From the NCBI GenBank assembly GCA_002299895.1, contig DBOC01000009.1, forward strand, positions 62,001-126,000: a DNA stretch of 64,000 nucleotides, read 5' to 3'. Source of the DNA: Sphingomonadales bacterium UBA656 (GTDB lineage: Bacteria > Pseudomonadota > Alphaproteobacteria > Sphingomonadales > Sphingomonadaceae). The position numbers and the translations under genes are program-made. Shown piece after piece: positions 8,539 through 18,729 of this stretch. The first letter of the stretch is position 1, and every line of letters starts with the position of its first letter. The notes beneath the pieces were generated by a model that made no database searches, had not been told where the DNA came from, and worked only from the letters and a program-made list of their open reading frames with translations.

Positions 8539-8724
8539 TTAGTCCGATTTGCCATTTTGTTCAGGCTCGCGCTCGGCTTCTTTTGCCATTTCAGCATCGA
8601 TTTTTGCTTCCGCCGCTTTCACCCTGCGCTCTGTCTCCGCATATTGCGTGTTAAAGTCCTGCTGACACCCTGCCGCTAGCGTGGAAGATATGGCCAGTGT
8701 TAGTAAGGGTAGAAGGTGGCGCAT
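8539..8724 (-). CDS. Small lipoprotein coupled to tamB
   Basis: A 61-residue predicted lipoprotein. A short signal peptide of about 18 residues ends in a lipobox LAAGC, and the mature part of about 43 residues is rich in Glu, Lys and Ala and probably one helix or coiled coil. Its ATG shares a base with the tamB stop (TGATG), so translation is likely coupled and it is the last gene of tamA-tamB-this gene. I do not recognise the family. Its position suggests a periplasmic accessory of the TAM complex, which is inference. Confidence 0.75.
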   Translation of the reverse strand: MRHLLPLLTLAISSTLAAGCQQDFNTQYAETERRVKAAEAKIDAEMAKEAEREPEQNGKSD

Positions 8725-11700
8725 CAATAATCCTTTTTATAACGAATATTGACGGTCGATGTTCCGCTGGTGCCAATCTGGCTCAACACGGAAAGTGCCC
8801 GGGTTAGGCTGATTTCCAACTGCGTCGCAGTATATCCGCGGGCATCCGTCACGATTTCAACATAGACGTCATTGGTAATATACTGGCCAAAGGCAACCGC
8901 CATTTCGCGCCCACTATTCGCGTCTGCATTTAGCAAACGCAAGCGATCTAGGCCCGTCGCCGATTGCAACACACCCAGCGGATTTAGACCGCCCGACCCG
9001 CCGCGTAAGCTGTTCAATGACCCCGCAAGCTGGACCGCCTGAATGGCGGATAATTCGGCGATAGAATTACCGAACAAGATCCGCGCCATGATTTCATCCT
9101 GCGGTAAGGCAGGGGTTGAGCTAAAGCTAATCGCGGGATTTTGTCCGGTACCCGCAATATTAACACGCACTGTTGTTCCATCCACTTCGCTTGCCGCCGT
9201 CACACGGATAGATGGATTGCTTGCAGGCCCGCTATTAAAGGAAATGCGTCCGCTTTCTAATTCGAAGGATCGACCGGCAAAGCCCAAAGTGCCGCGCACA
9301 AGTTGCATGTCACCCGAAATCAGCGGCGCATCGCTGGTTCCTGTGATCCGCAGATTCGCACCCCATTCGGACCCCAGCCCCATGCCGCTCACATATAATT
9401 TGTCCGGCGCCTCCAGCCGAATATCGAGTTTCCAATTGCTTGGAAGGCTTCTGATCGCGTCGGCATCTCCGGACATGCGGGTTCGGCCCGTTGGTGCCTT
9501 TCGGCGCACGCCAGTTAAGGTTGCCACTTTGGCCACGCCTTGCTTGATAATCTTGAACCGCGTTTCTGGCAGGCGCAATGTGCCGCTGACCAGCGCTTCA
9601 CCGCCGGACGTTTTGGTGACGCTAATCTGGCCGGTCGCTGTTGTCGAAATTAATTCGCTACGCGCGACACGGGCGCGATCAAGGTCAAGGTTCAGCTGCA
9701 CCGGAAAGCCCTTGGCTGCACTTAAGTTGACTATGCCTTTGCCCGTAATGGTACCATCGCCCGCTTTCGCGCTCAGCTCCGTCACCTCCAACTGGTCATT
9801 TGTAAATGCACCCCGCACACGCAAATTGGTCAATCGCGTTCCATAGCTATCATTTTCATACACAAGGTCATTGGCGCGGACGACGCCGGTCAAAATCGGG
9901 GCCTCCAACTGACCTGAAAAATCGGCCGCTACACCGATATTGCCGGTCAGACTTTGGTCCGCGAGCCCAGCCAAGGAAAACAGTGTATCGGCAGGTCCAT
10001 TATAGCGAATGCCACCGGATAAGGGCGCAGCTAGCAACCGTTCGGTCCAGCGTGCGCCTCCGGGCGGCAATGGCGTCATGTCAATCTGAAGTCGGCCCAC
10101 CGCCGCACCCAGTCGCCGGATGATAAAACGTGCGTTACCGCCCGTGGGCAATAGTCTTCCGACCATGCTGATATCCACTGGCTGTGATCGAGACCCCAAA
10201 TTTGCCCGAACAAAGCGACTTATCTCCAGCCGCATGTTCGCATTCGGGAATGCAGTCATGGACGCCTGAGACCATTCAACACTGCCGCTAGCCCGCCCGC
10301 CAAGTCCAAGACCCGGTAGGAAGGGGTCGAGTATCGCAATATCGACCTTGTCGACACGCGCTTCAAGCGCAAGGGCGTCGCCATAGCTACCCGCAATGCG
10401 CAAGCTGCCATCCGCGACGTTTATATTACTCGGCAAAATGTCATAGCTGTTCCCACGCGGGACGAGGCGCATAGCGCCATCGGTCGCGAAATTGACACTA
10501 TTGGCGCGGCCCTTCGCAGCCACCCGCCACAATTGCGGCGTGAAGTCGGCATTGGCGGCAAAGCGAAAAGGCACTTCGCTCCTGCCTTCGGCTAACACTT
10601 GCGCCGCACCGGAACCTGCCCTGTAATTCACTTTCACGCGTGCCGCGGCGATCGAGATGTCACGCACCAACGCGTTTTCAACTTGCACGTCGGCTATAAC
10701 CTGCGGGCTATCATATAATATGATGTCGGCGTTCATGATACCACGCCCAATCGCGATTTTTTGCGCACCGGAAAGCGCCGCATTGAATGCAGTGGCATCG
10801 ATGACGGCGCGCTGAAACGCGCCTTGCCCCGACAACGCAATGGTTCCGTCAAAGCCTGAACCTTTAGCCGTCAATGCCCCGACAAAGGGTCCCGACGCGG
10901 CCTGTCGGATGCGGCCCGTCACGCCAATGCCTGCAAAGTTACCGCGCAGAATATCAATCGTCAGCGGGCCATTTCCCGACAGCACGTCGACATCGCCACT
11001 CATCGGCCCATAATCGGTGGAACCCGTCATTGCGATGGCATAGCCACGCGGACTGCGCGTCACGACGCCAACGACATTCGACATTCCGATGCCGAGGCCG
11101 GGATTGGCTGCGATAATGCGATATTCTGGACGGTCGAATGTACCCGTCATACCTAACTGAACAGGACCATATTGGTTGGAATAGCCTTGACCATTGAACA
11201 GGACGCGTCCGCCATTGAACACATAAGTGCCATCGCCGCTGTTGAGCCGGAATAAGGGCGATACCAATGTCGTGCGGGTAATCTGCAATATGCCATCATT
11301 GCTATAACGAATGCCGGCATTGACGAACATTTGGCCGCCAAGGAAGTCTTGAAAACCTTGGCTGAACAGCCGCGTTGAACCCGCCTTTACGGTGCCGACC
11401 AAAACATAGCCACGGCCGCGCGTTGTTTCGACATCGACGTCGGCAGCAACATTGAACATGCCAACCGAGTTGATTTGAAATCCATCAAGCTTTCCGCTTA
11501 ATGCCGTTTTGTAAACGCCCTTGTTCATGTCTCCTACCAGCAAAGCCTTTGCGTTGATCCGGTCGGAACGGACTTTCAAATTGTCGGACAGCAGTCGCCC
11601 AGCGGCGATGGCAATATCGCCATTGACGCGAACGTTGGTCAGCAAGCCGCCGGCGACTTGGTTGATGCCCGTGACGCGGCGCGCCTTGGCATTAACAGGG

Positions 11701-12884
11701 ATAATGAAACGATCTGCCTTTCCTTGCATCTCGCCGGTGATGGTCACATCCTCAAATGTGGTGGCGTCGAAGGCCAACTGATTTGCGTTGGCAGTATAAG
11801 TGACCGTCGGGCCAATGAAGGGACCATTCAATAATGCCTTGCCGCGGATATTCATCCCGCTGACATTCGACCCGATGATAGCCGGACGAAGAATGCGGAA
11901 ATCCAGCGCTAGATCCTCAAAGCTGCCGTTGCCCAAATCGGCCACCCCGTTGGCGTCAATCTCCGCTGCCGCAGAGCGGGTACTAGCCCTTATTTTTGCA
12001 ACACGATCAGCAAAGGTTGACGTCATATCCACAGTGGCAACCGGCGATAACGCTCGCATAAGCAAACTATCCGCGAATATTTTGCCAGGCGCAGCCGTGC
12101 CTTTTAACGCAAACGTTCCTTGGCGGGCAGTAATCGCAAGATTGGCTATGCCTTCGGATGCCAATTGCGCGGTCAGGGCGCCATCCCATTTGCGCCAGTC
12201 CCCGCGACCACTTAAATTGGCCTTGATCGGGACTTTGCGACCCGCCAGTCCTGCGAATAGGCCATTGGCGGGTGCATCCAACTGCACATCGATATCAAAG
12301 CGGTTGTCCACGGGCACGGCATCGAGTTTCAAAACGATGCGGTCACCGCCCAAGCTGCCTGCGGTTGCGTCGATGATCGCGCGCCTGTCGGCGATCTGTA
12401 GCTTGCCAGACAAGGAAGCGACGTGCTCCTCACCCGTCATGGCCTTCGCAAAGACAATGCGGTCCACCTGCAGCCTTTGAATGTGTATATCAAGATCAGG
12501 GAGCAACGGGTCGCCCCGGTCGGGGACCGCGCGCAACACGGGCACGCGCGCAATGTTCAACTCTTGGGCCGTCAGGGCATGGATTGCAACACCGCGGCTA
12601 AAATAAGATAATGGGTTCCAGTCGAGCCGGATTTCGGGCGCGCGCGCAAATTCGCCCTTGGGATCACGAAAGCGGACGTCGGACAATGTCGCGTCGCCAT
12701 AAATCGAGCCGTCAATTTTCCCGATGCGGATATTGAGGCCATTTTCAAATTCAAATGCGGCAATCTGCCGTGCAACAAAATGCCGTCCGGAGGGGCTGTC
12801 GAGCCAAATCATACTGCCAGCCAATAGGCCCAGCAGCAGCGCCACGACGGCCGCTACACCAAAGACAATCCGCCGCCGCGTCAT
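8724..12884 (-). CDS. tamB: Translocation and assembly module TamB (DUF490/AsmA-like)
   Basis: A 1386-residue inner-membrane-anchored periplasmic protein. One N-terminal membrane helix (about residues 8-27, FGVAAVVALLLGLLAGSMIW) is followed by a very long beta-rich region of repeating hydrophobic-groove strands. The C-terminal TamB domain begins near residue 1050 and ends with a strand-rich NIRYKKDY. TamB links TamA to the inner membrane and is implicated in outer-membrane protein insertion and phospholipid transport. Its start overlaps the tamA stop (TAATG), so the pair is one operon. Length is normal for the family. Confidence 0.95.
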   Translation of the reverse strand: MTRRRIVFGVAAVVALLLGLLAGSMIWLDSPSGRHFVARQIAAFEFENGLNIRIGKIDGSIYGDATLSDVRFRDPKGEFARAPEIRLDWNPLSYFSRGVAIHALTAQELNIARVPVLRAVPDRGDPLLPDLDIHIQRLQVDRIVFAKAMTGEEHVASLSGKLQIADRRAIIDATAGSLGGDRIVLKLDAVPVDNRFDIDVQLDAPANGLFAGLAGRKVPIKANLSGRGDWRKWDGALTAQLASEGIANLAITARQGTFALKGTAAPGKIFADSLLMRALSPVATVDMTSTFADRVAKIRASTRSAAAEIDANGVADLGNGSFEDLALDFRILRPAIIGSNVSGMNIRGKALLNGPFIGPTVTYTANANQLAFDATTFEDVTITGEMQGKADRFIIPVNAKARRVTGINQVAGGLLTNVRVNGDIAIAAGRLLSDNLKVRSDRINAKALLVGDMNKGVYKTALSGKLDGFQINSVGMFNVAADVDVETTRGRGYVLVGTVKAGSTRLFSQGFQDFLGGQMFVNAGIRYSNDGILQITRTTLVSPLFRLNSGDGTYVFNGGRVLFNGQGYSNQYGPVQLGMTGTFDRPEYRIIAANPGLGIGMSNVVGVVTRSPRGYAIAMTGSTDYGPMSGDVDVLSGNGPLTIDILRGNFAGIGVTGRIRQAASGPFVGALTAKGSGFDGTIALSGQGAFQRAVIDATAFNAALSGAQKIAIGRGIMNADIILYDSPQVIADVQVENALVRDISIAAARVKVNYRAGSGAAQVLAEGRSEVPFRFAANADFTPQLWRVAAKGRANSVNFATDGAMRLVPRGNSYDILPSNINVADGSLRIAGSYGDALALEARVDKVDIAILDPFLPGLGLGGRASGSVEWSQASMTAFPNANMRLEISRFVRANLGSRSQPVDISMVGRLLPTGGNARFIIRRLGAAVGRLQIDMTPLPPGGARWTERLLAAPLSGGIRYNGPADTLFSLAGLADQSLTGNIGVAADFSGQLEAPILTGVVRANDLVYENDSYGTRLTNLRVRGAFTNDQLEVTELSAKAGDGTITGKGIVNLSAAKGFPVQLNLDLDRARVARSELISTTATGQISVTKTSGGEALVSGTLRLPETRFKIIKQGVAKVATLTGVRRKAPTGRTRMSGDADAIRSLPSNWKLDIRLEAPDKLYVSGMGLGSEWGANLRITGTSDAPLISGDMQLVRGTLGFAGRSFELESGRISFNSGPASNPSIRVTAASEVDGTTVRVNIAGTGQNPAISFSSTPALPQDEIMARILFGNSIAELSAIQAVQLAGSLNSLRGGSGGLNPLGVLQSATGLDRLRLLNADANSGREMAVAFGQYITNDVYVEIVTDARGYTATQLEISLTRALSVLSQIGTSGTSTVNIRYKKDY

Positions 12885-15007
12885 TAAAATGCCTGACCAA
12901 TCGACACGTACACACTAAAACGCGAGTCACCAAGACGACGGTTCACCGGCGTGGCGAGGTCAAGCCGGACGGGACCAAAATTGGTGTAGAAACGGCCGCC
13001 AAGACCAACGCCAACGCGCCAGTCGTCAAATTTGGGGATGCTTGATACATAAGCCTGTCCTGCATCGACAAAGCCGACAACGCCGAAATTTCCAAAGCGA
13101 TAGCGCCCCTCTAGCGCAAATTCGTTCACACTTCTGCCGCCAATCGGATCATTGTTCGGATCCAATGGGCCGAGCCGCTGATACCCAAAACCCCGAACAG
13201 AGCCGCCACCGCCACCGTAAAATCGACGCGATGGCGCCAGATTATCGCGCGAAATGCCCGAAATGGTTGCAAAACGCGCGCGGGCAGCCACTACGAAATT
13301 GTCCTTCACCGGATGATAATAAGATCCATCCCAAATGGCGCGCACATAAATTTGTTTACCCGTGCCTAAAGATGCTTCGGGCGATATGCGTATGTTCATG
13401 CGATAGCCCCGCACGGGATCAAGCAAGTCATTTGATCGATCAAAACCGACCTGCCCCGGCAAAGCGGCGACATAATATAGCTGCCGGTCGCGGACGCCGC
13501 GTGCCAATTCGAACGCATCTTCGGATGTTCCCAAGATTTCCGCCCCAATCGACCATGTAAATTTCTTTTGCCAAATTGGCGTCGAAACAAGCGCCATCGT
13601 CACTGCCAGCCGACCTGTATAGGCCTCAAACGCATCATAATTGCTGTGTAATGCCGACAAGGATATCTCAATATTGCGGTCACGCCGTCCGGCATTGGCG
13701 CGGTCAAAGGCAACGCTTGCTGCTTGCTCCTGGGTGCCAAGCAAGCTTGCCACGCGCAAAGCGCCTTCGGGGGGGAAGAGGTTTCGGTGTGTCCAGCTAC
13801 CCTCCGCACGAAAGCCTTGCCCCGTCCCATAGCCAGCACTTGCCGCCAAGCTGCGGGGCGGGGCGGCCTCTTGGCGGACAAGCAAATCGGCATAAGGCGT
13901 TCCGTCCGGCGCCGCGCCTTCGCCCGGAATAGCTTCGACCGACACCGTCGAAAGCAACCCTGTGGCAATCAATGCCGCGCGCAGGTCATCCACTTTGCGG
14001 CTGTCATAGAGATCCCCGGTTTTAAAGCGCCGCAATATTGCAACATGGCCTGCGTCAAATGTTGCAAGGCCTTCGGTCCGCAATTGACCGAAATAGCTGC
14101 GCACGCCGGGATCCACGGGCAGAGTGTAATCGCCCATTCCCGACCCGCTATCCAACAATATGTCGCGCTGGCCAACATTCGCGAAAGGATAGCCATTTTG
14201 CGGCAATTCGACAGAAAGCTTTGCTTCAGCAGCCAATATGACATCGGCAACAATCGCATCACCCGTTTTTGGCGCGAAGTTGCGGCTGATAAGGTCGTCA
14301 GGCTGAACCGCGGGGGCGGCAAAAGCGATTTGACCGAGATAATAACGGCGGCCAGACAGCACCGTTAGGACGACATTGACTGGCCCATCTTCGTTTGCCG
14401 ATGTGTCTATCTTGACCTGAACATCGGCGTCAAAAAAACCCTGCCCGTTCAAAATGTCGAGCAACAGTTGCCGATCCGCACGTGCACTTTGGCTAATTGC
14501 CGCCCGGCTTTCTGCGCGACCGCCTTTATCCTTAAGCGACGAAAGATCATAAAAACGCGACCGGACATCATTCCAAGCCGCCGCTTCAACTGCAATGCCG
14601 TCAGCGTCCTTAGCCAAATCTGTCGTTGTCGTTGCATCCAAGCCATCGAGGTGCAGAATATAGCGCACGGCGCCCGCCTCGCGCTCGGCGGCTTGCGTTG
14701 GCGCAGGCGGCGGTTCTGCGTCAAAACTCTCGATAGGCGGCAAGGGTTCGTTCAACAGCGGATCAACAGCGCCTTGCGCCGCCTCCTGTGCCGCAGAGCG
14801 GTCTTCTTCACGATTTTCTTGCTCCGCCTTCCAAGCTTCGATGCTTTCCAATGGGGCATCATCCAAAGAAGGAATAGTCGCGTTAAACTCGGCGTCAGTT
14901 ATGATAGGCGGGCTCGGCACAGTATTAGCCGGCGCGTCCGTCGGATTTTGGGCAAGCAACGGCGCTGCTGCGCTACTTAAATACAAAATGGCAATTGTTC
15001 GGATCAA
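12884..15007 (-). CDS. tamA: TamA, Omp85/BamA-family outer membrane protein
   Basis: An outer-membrane beta-barrel assembly factor of about 707 residues. After a signal peptide (IRTIAILYLSSAAAPLLAQ) comes a low-complexity Pro/Glu stretch, then POTRA domains and a C-terminal 16-strand barrel. The RGFGYQRLGP-type lid-lock motif and a final Phe are typical of Omp85 proteins. I prefer TTG 15007, which has GGGGA seven bases upstream and gives a clean signal peptide. GTG at 15022/15025 or ATG 15115 are alternatives, but the ATG adds a non-signal extension that abuts tRNA-Leu. The stop overlaps the tamB start. Confidence 0.92.
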   Translation of the reverse strand: MIRTIAILYLSSAAAPLLAQNPTDAPANTVPSPPIITDAEFNATIPSLDDAPLESIEAWKAEQENREEDRSAAQEAAQGAVDPLLNEPLPPIESFDAEPPPAPTQAAEREAGAVRYILHLDGLDATTTTDLAKDADGIAVEAAAWNDVRSRFYDLSSLKDKGGRAESRAAISQSARADRQLLLDILNGQGFFDADVQVKIDTSANEDGPVNVVLTVLSGRRYYLGQIAFAAPAVQPDDLISRNFAPKTGDAIVADVILAAEAKLSVELPQNGYPFANVGQRDILLDSGSGMGDYTLPVDPGVRSYFGQLRTEGLATFDAGHVAILRRFKTGDLYDSRKVDDLRAALIATGLLSTVSVEAIPGEGAAPDGTPYADLLVRQEAAPPRSLAASAGYGTGQGFRAEGSWTHRNLFPPEGALRVASLLGTQEQAASVAFDRANAGRRDRNIEISLSALHSNYDAFEAYTGRLAVTMALVSTPIWQKKFTWSIGAEILGTSEDAFELARGVRDRQLYYVAALPGQVGFDRSNDLLDPVRGYRMNIRISPEASLGTGKQIYVRAIWDGSYYHPVKDNFVVAARARFATISGISRDNLAPSRRFYGGGGGSVRGFGYQRLGPLDPNNDPIGGRSVNEFALEGRYRFGNFGVVGFVDAGQAYVSSIPKFDDWRVGVGLGGRFYTNFGPVRLDLATPVNRRLGDSRFSVYVSIGQAF

Positions 15008-15123
15008 ACAGACATTCCCCACCACCAGCGCCGCCTTACACAAAAAGGTTCTGCTTGGCTCGGGAACATTCGATAGTGCGAAAGGCGAGGCTTGCAAACA
15101 AGAACGCAATGCCATGCGAAAAA

Positions 15124-15210
15124 TGGTGCCCGGAAGAGGACTCGAACCTCCACGCCGTTGCCAGCGCCAGCACCTGAAGCTGGTGCGTCTACCAATTCCG
15201 CCATCCGGGC
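15124..15210 (-). tRNA. tRNA-Leu (anticodon CAG)
   Basis: The minus strand reads GCCCGGA...TCCGGGC with encoded ACCA. The anticodon loop TTCAGGT gives CAG. A long variable arm (GCGCTGGCAACGGCGT) confirms a class II tRNA. Confidence 0.97.
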
Positions 15211-15406
15211 ACGAGACACGCCGGCTGGGCCACGTGTCGGGTAGGCGCGCTCCTTTAAGCGATCAGGTGATATTGTCAATGTCTGCGCCGCCCGCGCGGC
15301 CGATTAAATGTGGCTGTTGCCAGCGCGATACGCAGGTCGGCCTTGAAAGCTGCCGAGCGGTGGTGCAAAGCGCGCGCAGAATTTCACGCGGTGTGACGGA
15401 GCATCT

Positions 15407-16330
15407 ATGCAAGGCAAGTTGATAACGGTTTTTGGTGGCGGCGGATTTTTGGGTCGCTACGTCGCGCAAGCGCTGCTTAGTCAAGGCGCGCGGCTGCGTA
15501 TTGCGTGCCGCAACGCCAATAGTGCCAACCATATCAAGCCGCTGGGCAATTTGGGCCAAGTGCAATTGATGGAAGCGGACATCCGCAAACCCGCCAGCGT
15601 AAAGCGTGCGGTAATGGATGCCGATGCTGTCGTTAATCTGGTGGGCAGCTTTGCCGATATGGATGCGGTTCAGAATATCGGCGCAGGCATTGTGGCACAG
15701 GCCGCAGCGGACGCCGGCGTTGGCGCTTTGGTCCATATCTCCGCAATTGGCGCAGACCCGCATAGCGATGCCGAATATGGCCAAAGCAAAGCGCGCGGCG
15801 AAGCTGCCGTTCATGCCGCGTTCCCAGCGGCCGTCATCTTGCGACCTTCGATTGTGTTCGGCCGCGAAGACCAGTTCATCAACCGCTTTGCCGGACTGAT
15901 CCGCATGTTGCCGGTCGTTCCGGTTATTGGCGCAGCCACAAAGTTTCAGCCTGTCTTTGCTGGCGATGTCGCCAAGGCTGTTGCCGCTGCTTTGGCTCAG
16001 CAGGATGGGCGTGTGCTGGAGCTTGGGGGGCCGGAGACCTTCTCAATGATGGAGCTGAACCGCTGGATCGCCAAGGCTATTGGGCATGACCCTCTATTCA
16101 TTGAAGTGCCCGATATCGTCGCAAAGATGCTCGCCAAGGGGACTGGTTGGATGCCCGGCGCGCCGATTACCAACGACCAGCTTAAAATGCTGGGTAGCGA
16201 TAATGTGGTGACAGGCACCGACGGGCTGGCTGCCTATGGCATCATACCGACGCCATTAGATGTCATTGCAGCCGATTGGTTGAACATTTACCGCAAACAT
16301 GGCCGCTTTGGCGGCGGTTCCAAAGCATGA
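15407..16330 (+). CDS. NDUFA9-like NAD(P)-binding SDR-type protein
   Basis: A 307-residue atypical short-chain dehydrogenase of the complex I NDUFA9 / NmrA-like group. The dinucleotide-binding glycine motif VFGGGGFLGRYV lies at the N-terminus (about 8-19). Further features are NLVGSF, HISAIGAD and YGQSKARGE (the YxxxK position is YGQSK), then GGPETFSMMELNRWI. In mitochondria NDUFA9 stabilises complex I. In bacteria the role is not settled and may be quinone- or lipid-related. The stop overlaps the uppP start (ATGA), so the two are co-translated. Confidence 0.88.
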   Translation: MQGKLITVFGGGGFLGRYVAQALLSQGARLRIACRNANSANHIKPLGNLGQVQLMEADIRKPASVKRAVMDADAVVNLVGSFADMDAVQNIGAGIVAQAAADAGVGALVHISAIGADPHSDAEYGQSKARGEAAVHAAFPAAVILRPSIVFGREDQFINRFAGLIRMLPVVPVIGAATKFQPVFAGDVAKAVAAALAQQDGRVLELGGPETFSMMELNRWIAKAIGHDPLFIEVPDIVAKMLAKGTGWMPGAPITNDQLKMLGSDNVVTGTDGLAAYGIIPTPLDVIAADWLNIYRKHGRFGGGSKA

Positions 16331-17127
16331 GCGATACAATGATCGCGTTGCTCCTCGGCTTTATTGAGGGGCTAACCGAATTTTTGCCAGTATCGTCAAC
16401 TGGGCACCTTATTTTGGCGGGTGAGCTGGTTGGCTTTACCGACAATAGCTCGGCGGCTTTTAAGATCGCAATCCAGCTCGGCGCCATTTTGGCCGTTTTA
16501 TTGGTATATTGGCGCCGGTTTTGGGCGGTTGGCACGGGCTTGCTGAAGCGGGAGGCTGGCGCGGTCGCGTTCACGCGCAATATCCTATTGGGCTTTGCCC
16601 CTGCTTTGGTGATTGGCGTGGTAGCCTATGATGCCATTCGCGCCGCGATGCAGACGCCAGAGATTGTTGCTATCGCGCTTATTGTTGGCGGCATCCTCAT
16701 CCTTATGTTGGAACGCGTGGTGAAGACAGTCCGCTTTCATGCGGTCGAGGAAGTTCCCTTTGGTACCGCCTTGTCCATCGGTCTTGTTCAATGTACGGCG
16801 ATGCTGCCAGGCGTGAGCCGTTCGGGCGCGACGATCATGGGCGGCCTGATGATGGGTGTGGAACGCAAGACGGCAGCGGAATTTTCCTTCTTCTTGGCGG
16901 TACCCACCATGATGGCGGCGACGGTCTATGCTTTGTGGAAAGATCGGGCACTTTTGAACGCAGACGATCTGGGGATGATTGGCATTGGGTTCACCATGGC
17001 CTTTCTGGTCGCGGTGGTTGTGGTGAAGGCCTTTGTCGCCATTGTCGGCAGATATGGTTTCGCACCCTTTGCTTATTACCGAATCATTGCGGGAACGGCG
17101 GCGTTGATATGGCTGACAATGCGTTAA
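16327..17127 (+). CDS. uppP: Undecaprenyl-diphosphatase UppP/BacA
   Basis: A 266-residue polytopic membrane phosphatase that recycles undecaprenyl diphosphate for cell-wall synthesis. The catalytic signature EGLTEFLPVSSTGHL is near the N-terminus (about 14-28), and the second motif PGVSRSGATI is present. Hydrophobic segments span the rest. ATG 16327 overlaps the previous stop and gives the normal N-terminus. A longer frame from 16276 is rejected. A weak hairpin followed by CTTTTAATTT just after the stop (17128-17150) may end the transcript. Confidence 0.96.
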   Translation: MSDTMIALLLGFIEGLTEFLPVSSTGHLILAGELVGFTDNSSAAFKIAIQLGAILAVLLVYWRRFWAVGTGLLKREAGAVAFTRNILLGFAPALVIGVVAYDAIRAAMQTPEIVAIALIVGGILILMLERVVKTVRFHAVEEVPFGTALSIGLVQCTAMLPGVSRSGATIMGGLMMGVERKTAAEFSFFLAVPTMMAATVYALWKDRALLNADDLGMIGIGFTMAFLVAVVVVKAFVAIVGRYGFAPFAYYRIIAGTAALIWLTMR

Positions 17128-17286
17128 GTTCCGAAACGGACCTTTTAATTTGAAACATTATTGCGCGCGCGTAAATTATCTTCTCAAAATGAGTTAATTT
17201 AGTCAATAAAGCTGCCCTATTGTTGGATTTTCACGTGACAGCCGCTGTCCGCCGCGTTACGCGCAGCGCTTCTGAAGGAGCGTGTT

Positions 17287-18729
17287 GTGGCAAAAGATCC
17301 AATGCTAAAGTTTATTTCGAAGCCGCAGGCTTATCCGCATAAGCGGGAAGCCGAATTGCGTGCGGAGGATTTTGCTGAAATCGCGGATCGTTATGCACCC
17401 GCGGCAGCCGCCGATCAGGCGTCACGTTGCTCACAATGCGGCGTGCCTTATTGCTCGGTCCATTGCCCGTTGCATAATCACATTCCCGATTGGTTGCGCC
17501 TAACTGCCGAAGGGCGTTTGCGTGAAGCCTACGAAATGTCGAACCTGACCAGCACCATGCCCGAGATTTGTGGACGCATCTGCCCGCAAGATCGTTTGTG
17601 CGAAGGCAATTGCGTTATTGAATTTTCGGGCCATGACGCGGTCACCATTGGCTCGGTTGAAAAATATATCACCGATACCGCATGGGAAGAAGGCTGGGTT
17701 GAACCTGTCGAGGTCGGGCCATCGCGCGGCCAGTCGGTGGGCATTATCGGCGCTGGGCCCGGTGGACTGACAACAGCAGAGTATCTGCGCGTCGCGGGCT
17801 ATGACGTTCATGTTTATGACCGCTATGACCGCATGGGCGGTTTGCTGACTTACGGCATCCCCGGTTTCAAATTAGAAAAAGACATTGTCATGCGCCGCGT
17901 CAAACGGCTTGAGGATGCAGGCATCCATTTCCATGCCAATTTTGAAGTGGGCCGCGATGCATCGTTGGACGATTTGCGCGCGAAGCATGACGCGGTGTTG
18001 ATTGCCACGGGCGTTTACAAAGCGCGGGCGATTGCAACGCCGGGTATCGGGCTGGAAGGCATTGTCCCCGCGCTGGATTATCTTACGACATCCAATCGCA
18101 AAGGCTTTGGCGATGCGGTGCCCGCCTTTGACAGCGGCGCAATGAATGCACATGGCAAAGACGTCGTCGTGATTGGTGGCGGCGATACCGCGATGGATTG
18201 TGTTCGCACCGCCATCCGCCAAGGTGCAAAAACCGTGAAATGCCTGTACCGCCGCGATCGCGAGAATATGCCCGGGTCACAGCGTGAAGTGACCAACGCC
18301 GAAGAAGAAGGCGTCGAGTTTGTCTGGCTATCGGGCCCCAAGGCCTTTGACGGCAATGGCAAAGTTGAGCGCGTCCATGTCGCCAAAATGCGGCTTGCCG
18401 CCCCCGATGCCTCCGGCCGCCGGACGCCGGAAAATGACCCGGAGGGAGACTTCACGCTGAACGCCGATATGGTGATTACGGCGCTGGGCTTTGAGGCCGA
18501 AGACCTACCCGTCTTATTCAACGCGCCTGACCTCAACGTCACGCGTTGGGGCACAATTCGTGTCGATCATACGACACAGATGACGAACCTCGACGGGGTG
18601 TTTGCCATTGGCGACATCGTGCGCGGGGCGAGCCTTGTCGTTTGGGCAATCCGCGACGGGCGGGATGTTACGCAGCATATGCACAATTATCTGAAATCGA
18701 AAGCAAGCCGCGAAAAGGTTGCAGCATGA
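17287..18729 (+). CDS. gltD: Glutamate synthase (NADPH) small subunit
   Basis: A 480-residue beta subunit of GOGAT that passes electrons from NADPH through FAD to the large subunit. The N-terminal iron-sulfur region has the Cys clusters CSQCGVPYC and CGRICPQDRLCEGNC. An FAD site GAGPGGLTTAE (about 155) and an NADPH site GGGDTAMDC (about 298) follow. GTG 17287 with AAGGAG at good spacing is the start. It precedes gltB with an ATGA overlap, the reverse of the enteric gltB-gltD order. The 159-bp upstream gap is AT-rich and probably carries the promoter. Confidence 0.97.
   Translation: MAKDPMLKFISKPQAYPHKREAELRAEDFAEIADRYAPAAAADQASRCSQCGVPYCSVHCPLHNHIPDWLRLTAEGRLREAYEMSNLTSTMPEICGRICPQDRLCEGNCVIEFSGHDAVTIGSVEKYITDTAWEEGWVEPVEVGPSRGQSVGIIGAGPGGLTTAEYLRVAGYDVHVYDRYDRMGGLLTYGIPGFKLEKDIVMRRVKRLEDAGIHFHANFEVGRDASLDDLRAKHDAVLIATGVYKARAIATPGIGLEGIVPALDYLTTSNRKGFGDAVPAFDSGAMNAHGKDVVVIGGGDTAMDCVRTAIRQGAKTVKCLYRRDRENMPGSQREVTNAEEEGVEFVWLSGPKAFDGNGKVERVHVAKMRLAAPDASGRRTPENDPEGDFTLNADMVITALGFEAEDLPVLFNAPDLNVTRWGTIRVDHTTQMTNLDGVFAIGDIVRGASLVVWAIRDGRDVTQHMHNYLKSKASREKVAA

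Noticed and set aside
9043..12480. Several plus-strand frames of 80-267 codons opposite tamB
   Set aside because: They are antisense shadows of the GC-rich tamB gene. None shows a domain, a ribosome-binding site or a plausible start.
18546..18725. N-terminal extension of gltB into gltD
   Set aside because: Family homology and the GltB propeptide begin at 18726, which overlaps the gltD stop in the usual ATGA manner.
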